The notes beneath the pieces are model-generated. The model had not been told where the DNA came from. It ran no database searches and saw only the letters and a program-made list of their open reading frames with translations. The translations under genes were made by a program, and so were the position numbers. This document shows, piece after piece, positions 8,560 to 17,821 of a DNA stretch of 27,716 bases (position 1 is the first letter of the stretch; every line of letters begins with the position of its first letter). This DNA is from Flavobacteriales bacterium (GTDB lineage Bacteria; Bacteroidota; Bacteroidia; Flavobacteriales; BACL11). The stretch spans positions 4,854 to 32,569 of the forward strand of contig PBVH01000041.1 of the NCBI GenBank assembly GCA_002728175.1, in the 5' to 3' direction.

Positions 8560-10110
8560 ATGAGATTCAATGCTTTCTTATTATTGCTGGTTTTAAACTC
8601 TTGTTATCAAGAGCCACCTAAAGATCTTTCAATATTTAAATATAATGAAACATCTGCTATTAATTCATTAGATCCAGCTTTTGCAAAGGACCAAGCATCT
8701 GTTTGGGCCACCAACCAATTGTTTAATGGTCTTGTACAGTTAGATGAAAATTTAAATATTCAACCTTCAGTTGCACATAGTTGGAATATAATAAATGAAG
8801 GCTTAACATATCGTTTTTTTTTGAGATCAGATGTATATTTTCATGAACACTCAATTTTTCATAACGGAACAAGAACAGTTACTGCTCATGATTTTGAATA
8901 TTCTTTTAGTAGATTATTAGATAATGATATAGTAGCACCTGGAAGATGGGTTTTAAATAATGTTAAAAACTTTTATGCAGAAAACGATTCGGTATTTGTT
9001 ATTAACCTAACAACAACTTTTCCTGCATTTATTTCATTACTTTCTATGCAATACTGTTCTGTTGTTCCCAGAGAAGTTGTTGAGTTAGGAGATTTTGGTT
9101 TAAATCCCATTGGAACAGGGCCATTTAAATTTCAAATTTGGCAACAAGGAGTAAAAATGGTTTTAAGAAAAAATAATAACTATTTTGAATACGAAAATGA
9201 AAATAGGCTTCCATATTTAGATGCAGTGTCTATTTCTTTTATTTCTGATAAGCAGTCAGCATTTATGCAATTCATTCAAGGTAATTTAGATTTTTTATCT
9301 GGAATTGATATTTCCTATAAAGACGAAATATTATCAAATGATGGAATATTAAATCCAAAATATAGCTCATTTATAAATTTAAATACATCACCATATTTAA
9401 ATACAGAATATTTAGGTTTTTTGATGAAAGATTCACTTCCAATTGAAATAAGAAAGGCAATTAATTATGGTTTTGACAGGAGAAAAATGATAAAGTATTT
9501 AAGAAATAATGTTGGTATTCCTGCGGTAAATGGTTTTATTCCTTATGGAATGCCATCTTTTTCTAATTTTAAAGGCTTCGATTATAACCCAAAAAAAGCA
9601 GAGGAGTTGATTAAAAATTCAGATTTTGACTTGAATACAAACATATTAATATCAACAACATCATCTTATTTAGATTTATGTGAATATATTCAAAACGAAT
9701 TAAAAAATTTAGGTTTGAATATTTCCATTGATGTAAACCCGCCGTCAACTCATCGTCAATTGGTTGCTACATCTAAATTATCTGTTTTTAGAGCAAGTTG
9801 GATTGCTGATTATCCAGATGCGGAGAACTATTTATCATTGTTTTACAGTAAAAATTTATCACCTAATGGTCCCAATTATACACATTTTCAATCTGATGAC
9901 TTTGATGATTTATATGTTGAATCTCTTTCTCAAACTAATGATAGTGTTAGATATTTAACATATTCTAAAATGGACAAAATGATTATGGATAAAGCTGTAA
10001 TTGTTCCATTATATTACGATCAAGTTTTAAGATTTACACAAAAAGATATTATAGGATTAAAAAATAATCCGATGAACCTACTAAATTTAAAAAGAGTGAA
10101 AAAGAAATAA
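8560..10110 (+). CDS. Peptide-type ABC transporter solute-binding lipoprotein (SBP family 5, OppA/DppA-like)
   Basis: A 516-residue binding protein of the family that delivers oligopeptides (sometimes sugars or nickel) to ABC importers. The N-terminus is a short lipoprotein signal ending Leu-Asn-Ser-Cys, with Cys15 as the predicted lipidation site. The mature protein opens with SINSLDPAFAKD-like sequence and has the family's WATNQLFNGLVQ, PSVAHSW and GTGPFKF segments. The end (DYPDAENYLSLFYS, VPLYY) is also typical of family 5, and the length is normal. No permease or ATPase gene lies beside it, so it is an orphan. It follows the PKD gene by 34 bases in the same direction, with a hairpin in the gap. 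The ligand cannot be assigned. The family call is confident; a peptide substrate is only the commonest option. Confidence 0.88.
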   Translation: MRFNAFLLLLVLNSCYQEPPKDLSIFKYNETSAINSLDPAFAKDQASVWATNQLFNGLVQLDENLNIQPSVAHSWNIINEGLTYRFFLRSDVYFHEHSIFHNGTRTVTAHDFEYSFSRLLDNDIVAPGRWVLNNVKNFYAENDSVFVINLTTTFPAFISLLSMQYCSVVPREVVELGDFGLNPIGTGPFKFQIWQQGVKMVLRKNNNYFEYENENRLPYLDAVSISFISDKQSAFMQFIQGNLDFLSGIDISYKDEILSNDGILNPKYSSFINLNTSPYLNTEYLGFLMKDSLPIEIRKAINYGFDRRKMIKYLRNNVGIPAVNGFIPYGMPSFSNFKGFDYNPKKAEELIKNSDFDLNTNILISTTSSYLDLCEYIQNELKNLGLNISIDVNPPSTHRQLVATSKLSVFRASWIADYPDAENYLSLFYSKNLSPNGPNYTHFQSDDFDDLYVESLSQTNDSVRYLTYSKMDKMIMDKAVIVPLYYDQVLRFTQKDIIGLKNNPMNLLNLKRVKKK

Positions 10111-10164
10111 TTGAGGAATTATTTATTTTAGTAAAATTAATTCATTTATTTATCTAGTATTTCG

Positions 10165-10193
10165 TTGATAAACACTCTAATTTTATAAATTTG
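10165..10193 (+). promoter_or_regulatory. Bacteroidota-type promoter of pheT
   Basis: TTG (10165-10167), an 18-base spacer, then TAAATTTG (10186-10193) match the Bacteroidota -33/-7 promoter pattern with the same spacing as the mtaB candidate. The pheT ATG lies 13 bases beyond the box, leaving a very short A-rich leader (AAAAAACAAATA) without a Shine-Dalgarno site. Confidence 0.55.
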
Positions 10194-10206
10194 TAAAAAA
10201 CAAATA

Positions 10207-12627
10207 ATGAAAATTTCCTATAATTGGCTTAAAGATTATTTAAATGTTAAAATTGAACCTGAAATAGTTTCGAGGTATCTTACTGATATTGGTCTTGAAG
10301 TTGAAAAAATAGAACAAATAGAATCAGTTAAAGGGGGCTTGAAAGGAATTATTATTGGTAAAGTTATTACAAAAATTAAACATCCAAATGCAGATAGGTT
10401 AAATTTAACTACAGTGGATCTTGGTTTGGATGAAAACGTTCAGATTGTATGTGGTGCCCCCAATGTTGATGTAGGGCAAAAGGTTCCTGTAGCAACAGTT
10501 GGAGCATATATATACAGTGGAGACAATAAATTTAAGATTAAGAAAAGTAAAATTAGAGGTGAAGTATCTAATGGTATGATATGCTCTGAAAACGAATTAG
10601 GATTGGGAAGGGATGATGATGGTATAATGATTCTTGACTCTAATGCTAAAGTTGGAGAAAATTTATCTGAGCATTTTGATATAGAAAATGATTCTGTTTT
10701 TCATATTGGTTTAACTCCTAATAGAACAGATGCCATGTCTCATATTGGAGTAGCAAGAGATCTAAAATGTTTCTTAAATACAATTGAAAATAATAAACTA
10801 ACTCTGTGTCTTCCCAGTATTGATAATTTTGATAATAATGTTAAATTAAAGCAACTTAATATAGAGGTCAATGATTCTAAACTTTGTCCAAGATATTCTG
10901 CTTTACTTATTAAAGATATAATAGTTAAAGATTCACCCGAATGGCTAAAGACTAAATTACAATCAATTGGATTAGATCCAATTAATAATGTTGTAGATGT
11001 TACAAATTTTGTTTTACATGAGATAGGACAACCTTTACATGCATTTGATTATTCTAAAATTAAAAATGAGAAAATTGTTGTAAAAACATATGATAAACAA
11101 AGGGCCTTTACTACTCTTGATAATAATGAACTATTACTTTCTACAGAAGATCTCATGATTTGTGACTCAAAAGATCCATTGTGTATTGCTGGTGTTTTTG
11201 GTGGCTTATCATCTGCCGTTAAAAGTGATACAAAAGAAATATTACTTGAATCTGCATATTTTAATCCAACTACTATTAGGAAAACTGCTAAAAGACATAA
11301 TCTCTCAACCGATGCATCATTTAGATATGAAAGAGGGTGTGACCCTAATATAACAATTTATGCTCTAAAAAGAGCTGCACTATTAATTCAAGAAATTGCA
11401 CAAGGAACTATTTCTTCTAAAATTTTTGATTATTATCCTAAAAAAATTAATGATTGTAAAGTAGATTTATATTTTGAAAATCTATGTAATTTAGTAGGAG
11501 AGAAAATTGGTGTTGGTAATGTTAAGTCTATTTTAAATGATTTAGACATTGAAATATTACAAGAAGATAAGCAAAAACTTGTTTTAAAAATTCCAACTTA
11601 TCGATATGATGTTACTAGAGAGATAGATGTTATTGAAGAAATTTTACGTATCTACGGATTTAATAATATTGCTATATCTACAAATTTAAATTCAGTACTT
11701 CCATCATCTAGCTTTGATTATTCAATTAATAATAAAAATTTAGTCTCTAATCTGCTTTCTAACAACGGATTTTTAGAGATGATGAATAATTCTTTAACAA
11801 GTTCTAAATTAAATTCATTAGATTCCCAAATTGATAATGAAAAAAATATTAATATTTTAAATCCTCTTTCTGAAGAGCTTGATATTTTAAGACAATCAAT
11901 ATTACTTACAGGCTTAAATAGCCTTTCTTACAATATTAATAGAAATAATAAAGATCTTAAATTTTATGAGTTTGGCAAAACATATATTAAAGAACAAAAA
12001 GATAATATTGAGACAAATCATTTGTTGTTAATTATGACTGGTAATGAAAAAAGTGAAAATTGGAATAATCCAGATAAGACAATCGATTTTTATAGCCTTA
12101 AAGAAATTGTTAATTCAATTTTAGATATTTTATCGATTTCGAATTACACAATTAAAGAGAGTTCTGAAAACACAAGAGAATATGGTTTAGATTATTTGAT
12201 GAAAGGAAGTACTGTTGTGCAATTTGGTAAACTTTCAAGTCATATCTTAACTCACTTTGATTTAAAGCAAGATGTATTTTTTGCTGATTTTAATTGGGAT
12301 GCTATTAATAAAAATAAAAATTTTAAACATAAGTATGAATCGATCAGTAAGTACCCTAAGATTAGAAGAGATTTATCGTTATTAATAAGTGACAATATAG
12401 ATTTTTCCAATATTAGCTCAATAATTGACAAAATGAAAATTCAAAATTTGAAGGATATCAATCTTTTTGACGTATATCAAGGAAAAAATTTACCGTCTGG
12501 TAAAACATCTTACTCAATTTCATTAACATTTGCTGATAACTCTAGAACACTAACCGATTTTGAAATTGATAAAATTATGAAAACTATCATAAACAATTTT
12601 GAAAAGCAAGGAATTGAGTTGAGATAA
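10207..12627 (+). CDS. pheT: Phenylalanine-tRNA ligase beta subunit
   Basis: The beta subunit of the alpha2-beta2 phenylalanyl-tRNA synthetase, a cytosolic enzyme that charges tRNA-Phe; the beta chain carries tRNA binding and editing. At 806 residues it is full length. Domains in order: an N-terminal region with MKISYNWLKDYL, an EMAP-type tRNA-binding OB fold from about residue 40 (HPNADRL, VCGAPNV), the B3/B4 editing domain in the middle (VDVTNFV, GQPLHAFD), a B5 region, the catalytic-like core, and a C-terminal ferredoxin-fold anticodon-binding domain (SKYPKIRRDLSLLI, DNSRTLTD). The alpha subunit gene pheS is not next to it, which is common in Bacteroidota. It is convergent with the following FAD-protein gene, with only three bases between stop codons. 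It probably has its own promoter immediately upstream. Confidence 0.97.
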   Translation: MKISYNWLKDYLNVKIEPEIVSRYLTDIGLEVEKIEQIESVKGGLKGIIIGKVITKIKHPNADRLNLTTVDLGLDENVQIVCGAPNVDVGQKVPVATVGAYIYSGDNKFKIKKSKIRGEVSNGMICSENELGLGRDDDGIMILDSNAKVGENLSEHFDIENDSVFHIGLTPNRTDAMSHIGVARDLKCFLNTIENNKLTLCLPSIDNFDNNVKLKQLNIEVNDSKLCPRYSALLIKDIIVKDSPEWLKTKLQSIGLDPINNVVDVTNFVLHEIGQPLHAFDYSKIKNEKIVVKTYDKQRAFTTLDNNELLLSTEDLMICDSKDPLCIAGVFGGLSSAVKSDTKEILLESAYFNPTTIRKTAKRHNLSTDASFRYERGCDPNITIYALKRAALLIQEIAQGTISSKIFDYYPKKINDCKVDLYFENLCNLVGEKIGVGNVKSILNDLDIEILQEDKQKLVLKIPTYRYDVTREIDVIEEILRIYGFNNIAISTNLNSVLPSSSFDYSINNKNLVSNLLSNNGFLEMMNNSLTSSKLNSLDSQIDNEKNINILNPLSEELDILRQSILLTGLNSLSYNINRNNKDLKFYEFGKTYIKEQKDNIETNHLLLIMTGNEKSENWNNPDKTIDFYSLKEIVNSILDILSISNYTIKESSENTREYGLDYLMKGSTVVQFGKLSSHILTHFDLKQDVFFADFNWDAINKNKNFKHKYESISKYPKIRRDLSLLISDNIDFSNISSIIDKMKIQNLKDINLFDVYQGKNLPSGKTSYSISLTFADNSRTLTDFEIDKIMKTIINNFEKQGIELR

Positions 12628-12630
12628 CCA

Positions 12631-14172
12631 TTAACACATTTTAGCACACTTTATTCCATCTATTGCGGCAGACATAATACCTCCTGCATATCCTGCTCCT
12701 TCTCCGCAAGGAAACAAACCTTTTACATCTGGGTGTTGTAATGTTTTTTTATCTCTAGGTATTCTAATCGGTGATGATGTTCTTGTTTCGGGTGCATGAA
12801 CTATTGCTTCATTAGTCAAATATCCTTTCATCTGTTTATCAAATTCAATTAATCCCTTTTTTAATGTAGAAATAATAAACTTTGGAAAGATATCAGAAAT
12901 ATTAGTAGAGATAGTTCCAGGAATATATGAGGTTTTTGGAATATCTTTAGATAATTTATTATTCATAAAATCAAGTAATTTTTGTGCTGGTGCTCTTTGT
13001 GAATCGTTTGATAGTTTATATGCTTTCTGTTCAATATTTTTTTGAAATTCAACTCCAGCTAATGGACCAAAGGAACTATATTTTTTAAAATCATCAACTT
13101 TAAGTTCAATAACTATACCAGAATTAGCAGTTGGATAGTTCCTTTGTGATGGTGACCATCCATTTGTAACAATTTCATTGTTTTTGGTTGCACATGGAGC
13201 AATTACTCCACCTGGACACATACAAAATGAATAAACACCTCTATTATTAATTTGTTTAACTAATGAATATGATGCAGCAGGTAAATAATCACTTCTTTGA
13301 TTTGTTTTATATTGAATTTTATCAATTAATTTTTGTGGGTGTTCTATTCGAACACCAACAGCAAATGTTTTTAACTCTATTTTAATATTTTTTCTATGTA
13401 ATAAATAAAATATATCTCTTGCTGAATGTCCTGTCGCAAGTATGATTTTTTTTGTAAATATTTCAGTTCCGTTAGAAAGAATTATTGACTTAATTTGATT
13501 TTTTTCTATTGTAATATCGATTAGTTTACTGTTAAAATTTATTTTTCCCCCATACTTTTCTATAGTATTTCTTATAGAACTAATTATTTTAGGAAGTTTA
13601 TTTGTTCCAATGTGCGGGTGAGCATTTACTTTGATGTCACTATCAGCGCCATGATCAACTAATAAGTTTAAAATTTCATTTACATCTCCTCTTTTTTTTG
13701 ATCTTGTGTAGAGTTTTCCATCAGAATATGTTCCTGCACCACCTTCTCCAAAGCAATAGTTTGAATTTTCATTTATGGTATTTTCCCTCATTATTTTAAC
13801 CAAATCTCTTCTTCTATTTCTAACATCTTTTCCTCTTTCAAAAATTATTGGACATTTTCCATTTTGAATTAATTTTAGGGCTGCAAAAAGTCCTGCAGGT
13901 CCAGCTCCAATTATTATAACTTTTTCCTTTTGACTAACGTCTTGGTATTTTATATGATTATCATTTTTTGGTTTAAATTTTTGATTTATATATACATTAA
14001 CGATTAGATTAATTTTAATTATTTTTCTTCTGGCATCAATGGATCTTTTTATTATCTCAATATGATCAATATTTTTTGACTTAATTGACAATCTATTAGC
14101 AATATTCTTTATAAGATAACTTTTGTTGTCAGAATTTTCAGGAGTTACTTGTAAGCTAATTTTTTTAATCAT
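12631..14172 (-). CDS. Uncharacterised FAD-dependent dehydrogenase (COG2509-like)
   Basis: A 513-residue flavoprotein of unknown substrate. Residues 1-75 form a small N-terminal domain typical of this group. A dinucleotide-binding GxGxxG motif (GAGPAGLFAAL, Gly89, Gly91, Gly94) with the FAD-ribose acidic residue near Glu112 then begins the FAD domain. Further family hallmarks are the GEGGAGTYSDGKLYTR segment, the CMCPGG motif (FCMCPGGVIAPC), the RAPAQK segment and a C-terminal FAD-binding LFPCGEGAGYAGGIMSAA motif. Three cysteines lie close together at FCMCPGGVIAPC, which could be redox-active, but this is speculation. The gene ends three bases from the pheT stop on the opposite strand and is read divergently from the subtilase gene. 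The family assignment is firm; the reaction is unknown. Confidence 0.85.
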   Translation of the reverse strand: MIKKISLQVTPENSDNKSYLIKNIANRLSIKSKNIDHIEIIKRSIDARRKIIKINLIVNVYINQKFKPKNDNHIKYQDVSQKEKVIIIGAGPAGLFAALKLIQNGKCPIIFERGKDVRNRRRDLVKIMRENTINENSNYCFGEGGAGTYSDGKLYTRSKKRGDVNEILNLLVDHGADSDIKVNAHPHIGTNKLPKIISSIRNTIEKYGGKINFNSKLIDITIEKNQIKSIILSNGTEIFTKKIILATGHSARDIFYLLHRKNIKIELKTFAVGVRIEHPQKLIDKIQYKTNQRSDYLPAASYSLVKQINNRGVYSFCMCPGGVIAPCATKNNEIVTNGWSPSQRNYPTANSGIVIELKVDDFKKYSSFGPLAGVEFQKNIEQKAYKLSNDSQRAPAQKLLDFMNNKLSKDIPKTSYIPGTISTNISDIFPKFIISTLKKGLIEFDKQMKGYLTNEAIVHAPETRTSSPIRIPRDKKTLQHPDVKGLFPCGEGAGYAGGIMSAAIDGIKCAKMC

Positions 14173-14220
14173 ATTAATTTTAAACTTAAAATTAAAATTC
14201 TTTAAATTTTATTCTTTTTA

Positions 14221-14236
14221 ATTGTAAATTTACAAT
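14221..14236. repeat. 16-bp perfect palindrome in a divergent intergenic region
   Basis: ATTGTAAATTTACAAT reads the same on both strands and lies in the 88-base gap between the divergent FAD-dehydrogenase and subtilase genes. It embeds TAAATTTA, a -7-like box, in both directions. It could be an operator for a dimeric regulator, a back-to-back promoter element, or both. Confidence 0.5.
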
Positions 14237-14253
14237 ATATTTTTTCTAATCAA
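14225..14253 (-). promoter_or_regulatory. Candidate promoter of the FAD-dehydrogenase gene
   Basis: On the minus strand TTG (14251-14253), an 18-base spacer and TAAATTTA (14225-14232) match the spacing seen upstream of mtaB and pheT. The last base of the -7 box is A instead of G. The box lies within the palindrome, so a bound regulator would block it. Confidence 0.4.
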
Positions 14254-14260
14254 TAAAAGC

Positions 14261-17200
14261 ATGAAATACATACTATTAATTCTAATTATTTCAATTAGTA
14301 ACAATCTTATATTTGCTCAAAATTATTCTATTAAACTAAAATCATCATCAATAGAATCAATTAATAAACATAATGTTTATAATATTAAAAAGAATGGTCA
14401 TTATCTTATGACTTTTTCATCTATTCCTAATCAAGATGAGAAAAATGAAATGGAATCTATAGGTATAAATTTTTTAGAATATATTCCTAATAAAACATAT
14501 GTTGTTTATTCAAGTAAAAATTTAAGTTACGATGATTTTCTGGGTTATAATCTTTATTCAATAACAAAAATTATGCCATCATTCAAAATTGATCCTAAGA
14601 TTAGTAAAAATCCTCTAGCTAAATGGGCATTTTTTGATAATAAATTACATGTGAAAATTCTTATTTATAAATATGTTAATTTGAATATAGTTAACGAAAA
14701 CTTATCATCAATTAATTCATTTTCTGTTTTAAGTATAGATAATTTAAATAATAATATCATTGGTTCACTAAATCCTGAAGACTTACATTTACTAGCATCA
14801 TTAAATTACGTTTGGTATATTGAACCTATTGATCCTCCCTCAACTCCTGAAAATAAAACAGCTATCACTTTACACAGATCAAATATTATCAATGTTAATT
14901 ATACAAATGGGAAAAAATATAATGGTGAAGGAATTAACATAATGATGCAAGATGATGGACTTGTTGGTCCACATATTGACAGGCAAGGTAGATTAGATCA
15001 ATCTAATTGTAGTGGATGTAGCTCTAGCGCAAGTAATGATCATGGTGATCATGTTTCTGGTACTATTATGGGTGCTGGAAATTTAGATCCAAAGGCAAAA
15101 GGTATGGCTGATGGTGCATTTTTATATGTTTATGGTTCATCAAACAACAATTATAATGATGTTCCAAATTTATATCAAAATAATGATGTCGTTATAACAT
15201 CAAAATCATATAGCAATGGTTGTAATGCAGGATACACTTCATTAGCACAAGATCTTGATGAACAAATTAATTCTTATCCTTCATTAATTCATGTGTTTTC
15301 TGCTGGTAATGATGGTGCTTCAGACTGTGGATATGGTGCTGGTAGCGGATGGGGAAATGTTACAGGTGGTCATAAACAAGGTAAAAATGTAATTGCTACT
15401 GCTAATCTTAGTCAGACAAGTATTCTTGCATCTTCATCAAGTAGAGGTCCTGCTGCAGATGGTAGAATAAAACCTGATATTGGTGCAAAAGGAACTAATG
15501 TATATTCTACTGAGCATGATAATACTTATGGTTCAAAAACAGGTACTTCAATGTCTTGTCCTGGTATATCTGGAGTTATGGCACAATTATATCATGCTTA
15601 TAAAGATTTAAATCAAAATCAAAATCCAAATTCAGCTCTAATGAAATGTGTTTTATTAAATAGCGCAAATGACATTGGTAATCCGGGTCCTGATTTTAAA
15701 AATGGGTGGGGGGAAGTCAATGCATTTCAAGCTCTTGAGATATTAGAGGATAATAACTATTTTTCTAATAGTATTTCACAAGGATTAGTTAACACTCACG
15801 ATATTAATGTGCCTTCTGGAGTTAAGGAAATGAATGTAATGATATATTGGCATGATAAGGAAGCTAGTGCAAATGCTTCAACAGCTCTAGTTAACGACTT
15901 AAATATGACTTTAAGTGATCCTAATTCAAATGTTTTTTATCCTTGGCTTTTAGATCCGACTCCAAATGCAAATATTTTGAACCAAAATGCAATAACAGGA
16001 ATTGATGATTTAAACAACATGGAACAAATTACTTTGTTAAATCCCAGTACAGGTACATATACACTATCAATTGATGGTTTTTCAATACCATTTGGTCCAC
16101 AAGAATATTGGATATCATATCAATTTATTACAGATGAAATTACATTAACATATCCTGTTGGAGGAGAAGGTTTAGTCCCGGGTGAAATGGAACTAATTCG
16201 ATGGGAAGCTAGTAATGGAAATTCTCCTTTTACATTAGAATACACTGTTGATGATGGTAATACATGGACTTCAATAAGCAATACTGTTTCAGTCTCAGCT
16301 AATTATTTCAATTGGCAAGTACCAAATATTGTTTCAGATCAAGCAAGAATCCGTATCTCTAGAAATGGAATTTCAGATGAAAGTGATACTAATTTCACTA
16401 TCGTTAAAGTCCCAAGCAATCTTAATATAAATTGGATTTGTCCAGACTCTATATATGTAAGTTGGAATAGTGTTAGTGGTGCAACCTCTTATGAAGTGAG
16501 TATGCTTGGTCAAAAATATATGGATTCAATGACTACTGTAACAAGTACTGCTACATGGATCATTAATCCTAATCCAAGTGTTGTTGATAGTTGGTTTTCT
16601 GTTACATCTTTGGTAAATGCTTCAAAAGGTAGAAGAGCAATTGCAGTTAATGCACAATCAATTAATAATGGTTGCGTAGCTCCACCAATTGCTATGTTTA
16701 ATGTTCTAAATTCTCCATCTTGTTCAGGTGAAATAATATTTGAAGATCAAAGTTATAATCAACCTAATAGTTGGCAATGGGATTTTGGTGATGGTAACTA
16801 TTCAAATCAACAAAACCCGACTCATACATACAGCCAAGAAGGAATATTTAATGTGAAACTTTATGTTTCAAATGCACTGGGGCAAGATTCTGTTTTACAA
16901 ACTAATATAGTTAATGTTGATTTTCCACCTGCTCCGCTTGGTTTTAATGATACGGCATATGTTAACCCAGCAATATTTAATTTATTTTCAAATGAAAATG
17001 TCAATTGGTATAATGATACACTATCTAATAATCCAATATATTATGGGTCTAATTTTCAAACTCCTTTATTAAATACAAATACTTCTTATTACATTAGAAA
17101 AGTTGGAGGACCGTCAATTTTTGGTGGCCCTGTAGATAATACAATTGGTAGTGGCGGTTTATATAATAATGATAGACATTTGTATTTAGATTGTTATGTA

Positions 17201-17821
17201 GCATGTAATTTAGTTTCTGCTGATGTTTATGCAGGAACAAATCAGGCAATAACTTTTGAGCTGAGAAACAATAATAGTCAAGTAATAGAAGATACTACAA
17301 TAACTGTTCAAGTTGGATTAAATACACTTTATCTAGACTTTGATTTACCTGTCATGAATGATTTAGAACTTGGTATTAGTGCCTCTGGTGCTGATTTATA
17401 CAGAAATAGTTCTGGAGCTTCGTATCCTTATAATATAGGGTCTTTAGCTAGTATAACAGGTCATAATTCACCTTGGGGTGATCCTGAATATCATTATTTC
17501 TTCTATAATTTACAATTACAAGAAAACTGTATGTCTGAATTTGCTGAAGTAAATGCTATTTTTATTAATTCGACAGATATAAATGATTCTAATTCAAAAT
17601 TATTAATATTTCCAAACCCTACAAATAATAATTTAAATGTATCTTCAGAAAATTATATTCATGGTATAAAAATATTTGATATGAGCGGAACTTTAGTGTT
17701 GAATCATAACTGCTACTCAAAAAGCGAAAATATAGATCTTTCTAATCTAGCCAAGGGTTTTTATAGTATTCAAATTAGTAATAGAAACACTAATGTTAAA
17801 AGAAAATTAGTTATTAAATAG
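14261..17821 (+). CDS. Secreted subtilisin-like serine protease (KP-43-like S8) with PKD and T9SS type A sorting domains
   Basis: A predicted extracellular endopeptidase of 1186 residues. A signal peptide (about residues 1-20, ending FAQ) precedes a propeptide-like region to about residue 195. The S8 catalytic domain has Asp231 (QDDG), His261 (HGDHVSG), oxyanion Asn350 (SAGND) and Ser430 (GTSMSCP), so the triad is intact. A beta-barrel domain resembling the C-terminal domain of KP-43 proteases follows (ALVNDLNMTL, NNMEQI), then Ig/FN3-like segments. A single PKD module has the core WDFGDGNYS near residue 843. The last ~75 residues (LLIFPNPTNNNLNVSS, LAKGFYSIQI, final Lys-rich tail) are a T9SS type A sorting domain. 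Its TAG stop overlaps the GTG start of the next gene by one base. Together these suggest a surface or secreted protease for protein degradation; the substrate is unknown. Confidence 0.92.
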   Translation: MKYILLILIISISNNLIFAQNYSIKLKSSSIESINKHNVYNIKKNGHYLMTFSSIPNQDEKNEMESIGINFLEYIPNKTYVVYSSKNLSYDDFLGYNLYSITKIMPSFKIDPKISKNPLAKWAFFDNKLHVKILIYKYVNLNIVNENLSSINSFSVLSIDNLNNNIIGSLNPEDLHLLASLNYVWYIEPIDPPSTPENKTAITLHRSNIINVNYTNGKKYNGEGINIMMQDDGLVGPHIDRQGRLDQSNCSGCSSSASNDHGDHVSGTIMGAGNLDPKAKGMADGAFLYVYGSSNNNYNDVPNLYQNNDVVITSKSYSNGCNAGYTSLAQDLDEQINSYPSLIHVFSAGNDGASDCGYGAGSGWGNVTGGHKQGKNVIATANLSQTSILASSSSRGPAADGRIKPDIGAKGTNVYSTEHDNTYGSKTGTSMSCPGISGVMAQLYHAYKDLNQNQNPNSALMKCVLLNSANDIGNPGPDFKNGWGEVNAFQALEILEDNNYFSNSISQGLVNTHDINVPSGVKEMNVMIYWHDKEASANASTALVNDLNMTLSDPNSNVFYPWLLDPTPNANILNQNAITGIDDLNNMEQITLLNPSTGTYTLSIDGFSIPFGPQEYWISYQFITDEITLTYPVGGEGLVPGEMELIRWEASNGNSPFTLEYTVDDGNTWTSISNTVSVSANYFNWQVPNIVSDQARIRISRNGISDESDTNFTIVKVPSNLNINWICPDSIYVSWNSVSGATSYEVSMLGQKYMDSMTTVTSTATWIINPNPSVVDSWFSVTSLVNASKGRRAIAVNAQSINNGCVAPPIAMFNVLNSPSCSGEIIFEDQSYNQPNSWQWDFGDGNYSNQQNPTHTYSQEGIFNVKLYVSNALGQDSVLQTNIVNVDFPPAPLGFNDTAYVNPAIFNLFSNENVNWYNDTLSNNPIYYGSNFQTPLLNTNTSYYIRKVGGPSIFGGPVDNTIGSGGLYNNDRHLYLDCYVACNLVSADVYAGTNQAITFELRNNNSQVIEDTTITVQVGLNTLYLDFDLPVMNDLELGISASGADLYRNSSGASYPYNIGSLASITGHNSPWGDPEYHYFFYNLQLQENCMSEFAEVNAIFINSTDINDSNSKLLIFPNPTNNNLNVSSENYIHGIKIFDMSGTLVLNHNCYSKSENIDLSNLAKGFYSIQISNRNTNVKRKLVIK

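Noticed and set aside
9764..9958. 64-codon open frame within the solute-binding protein gene
   Set aside because: Out-of-frame shadow within a confident coding region, with no motif.
10116..10143. Imperfect hairpin after the binding-protein stop (GAATTA/ATTTTA arm with a 3-base bulge against TAAAATTAATTC)
   Set aside because: AT-only, bulged, with a one-base nominal loop and no clear U-tract; easily expected by chance in this composition, so not called a terminator.
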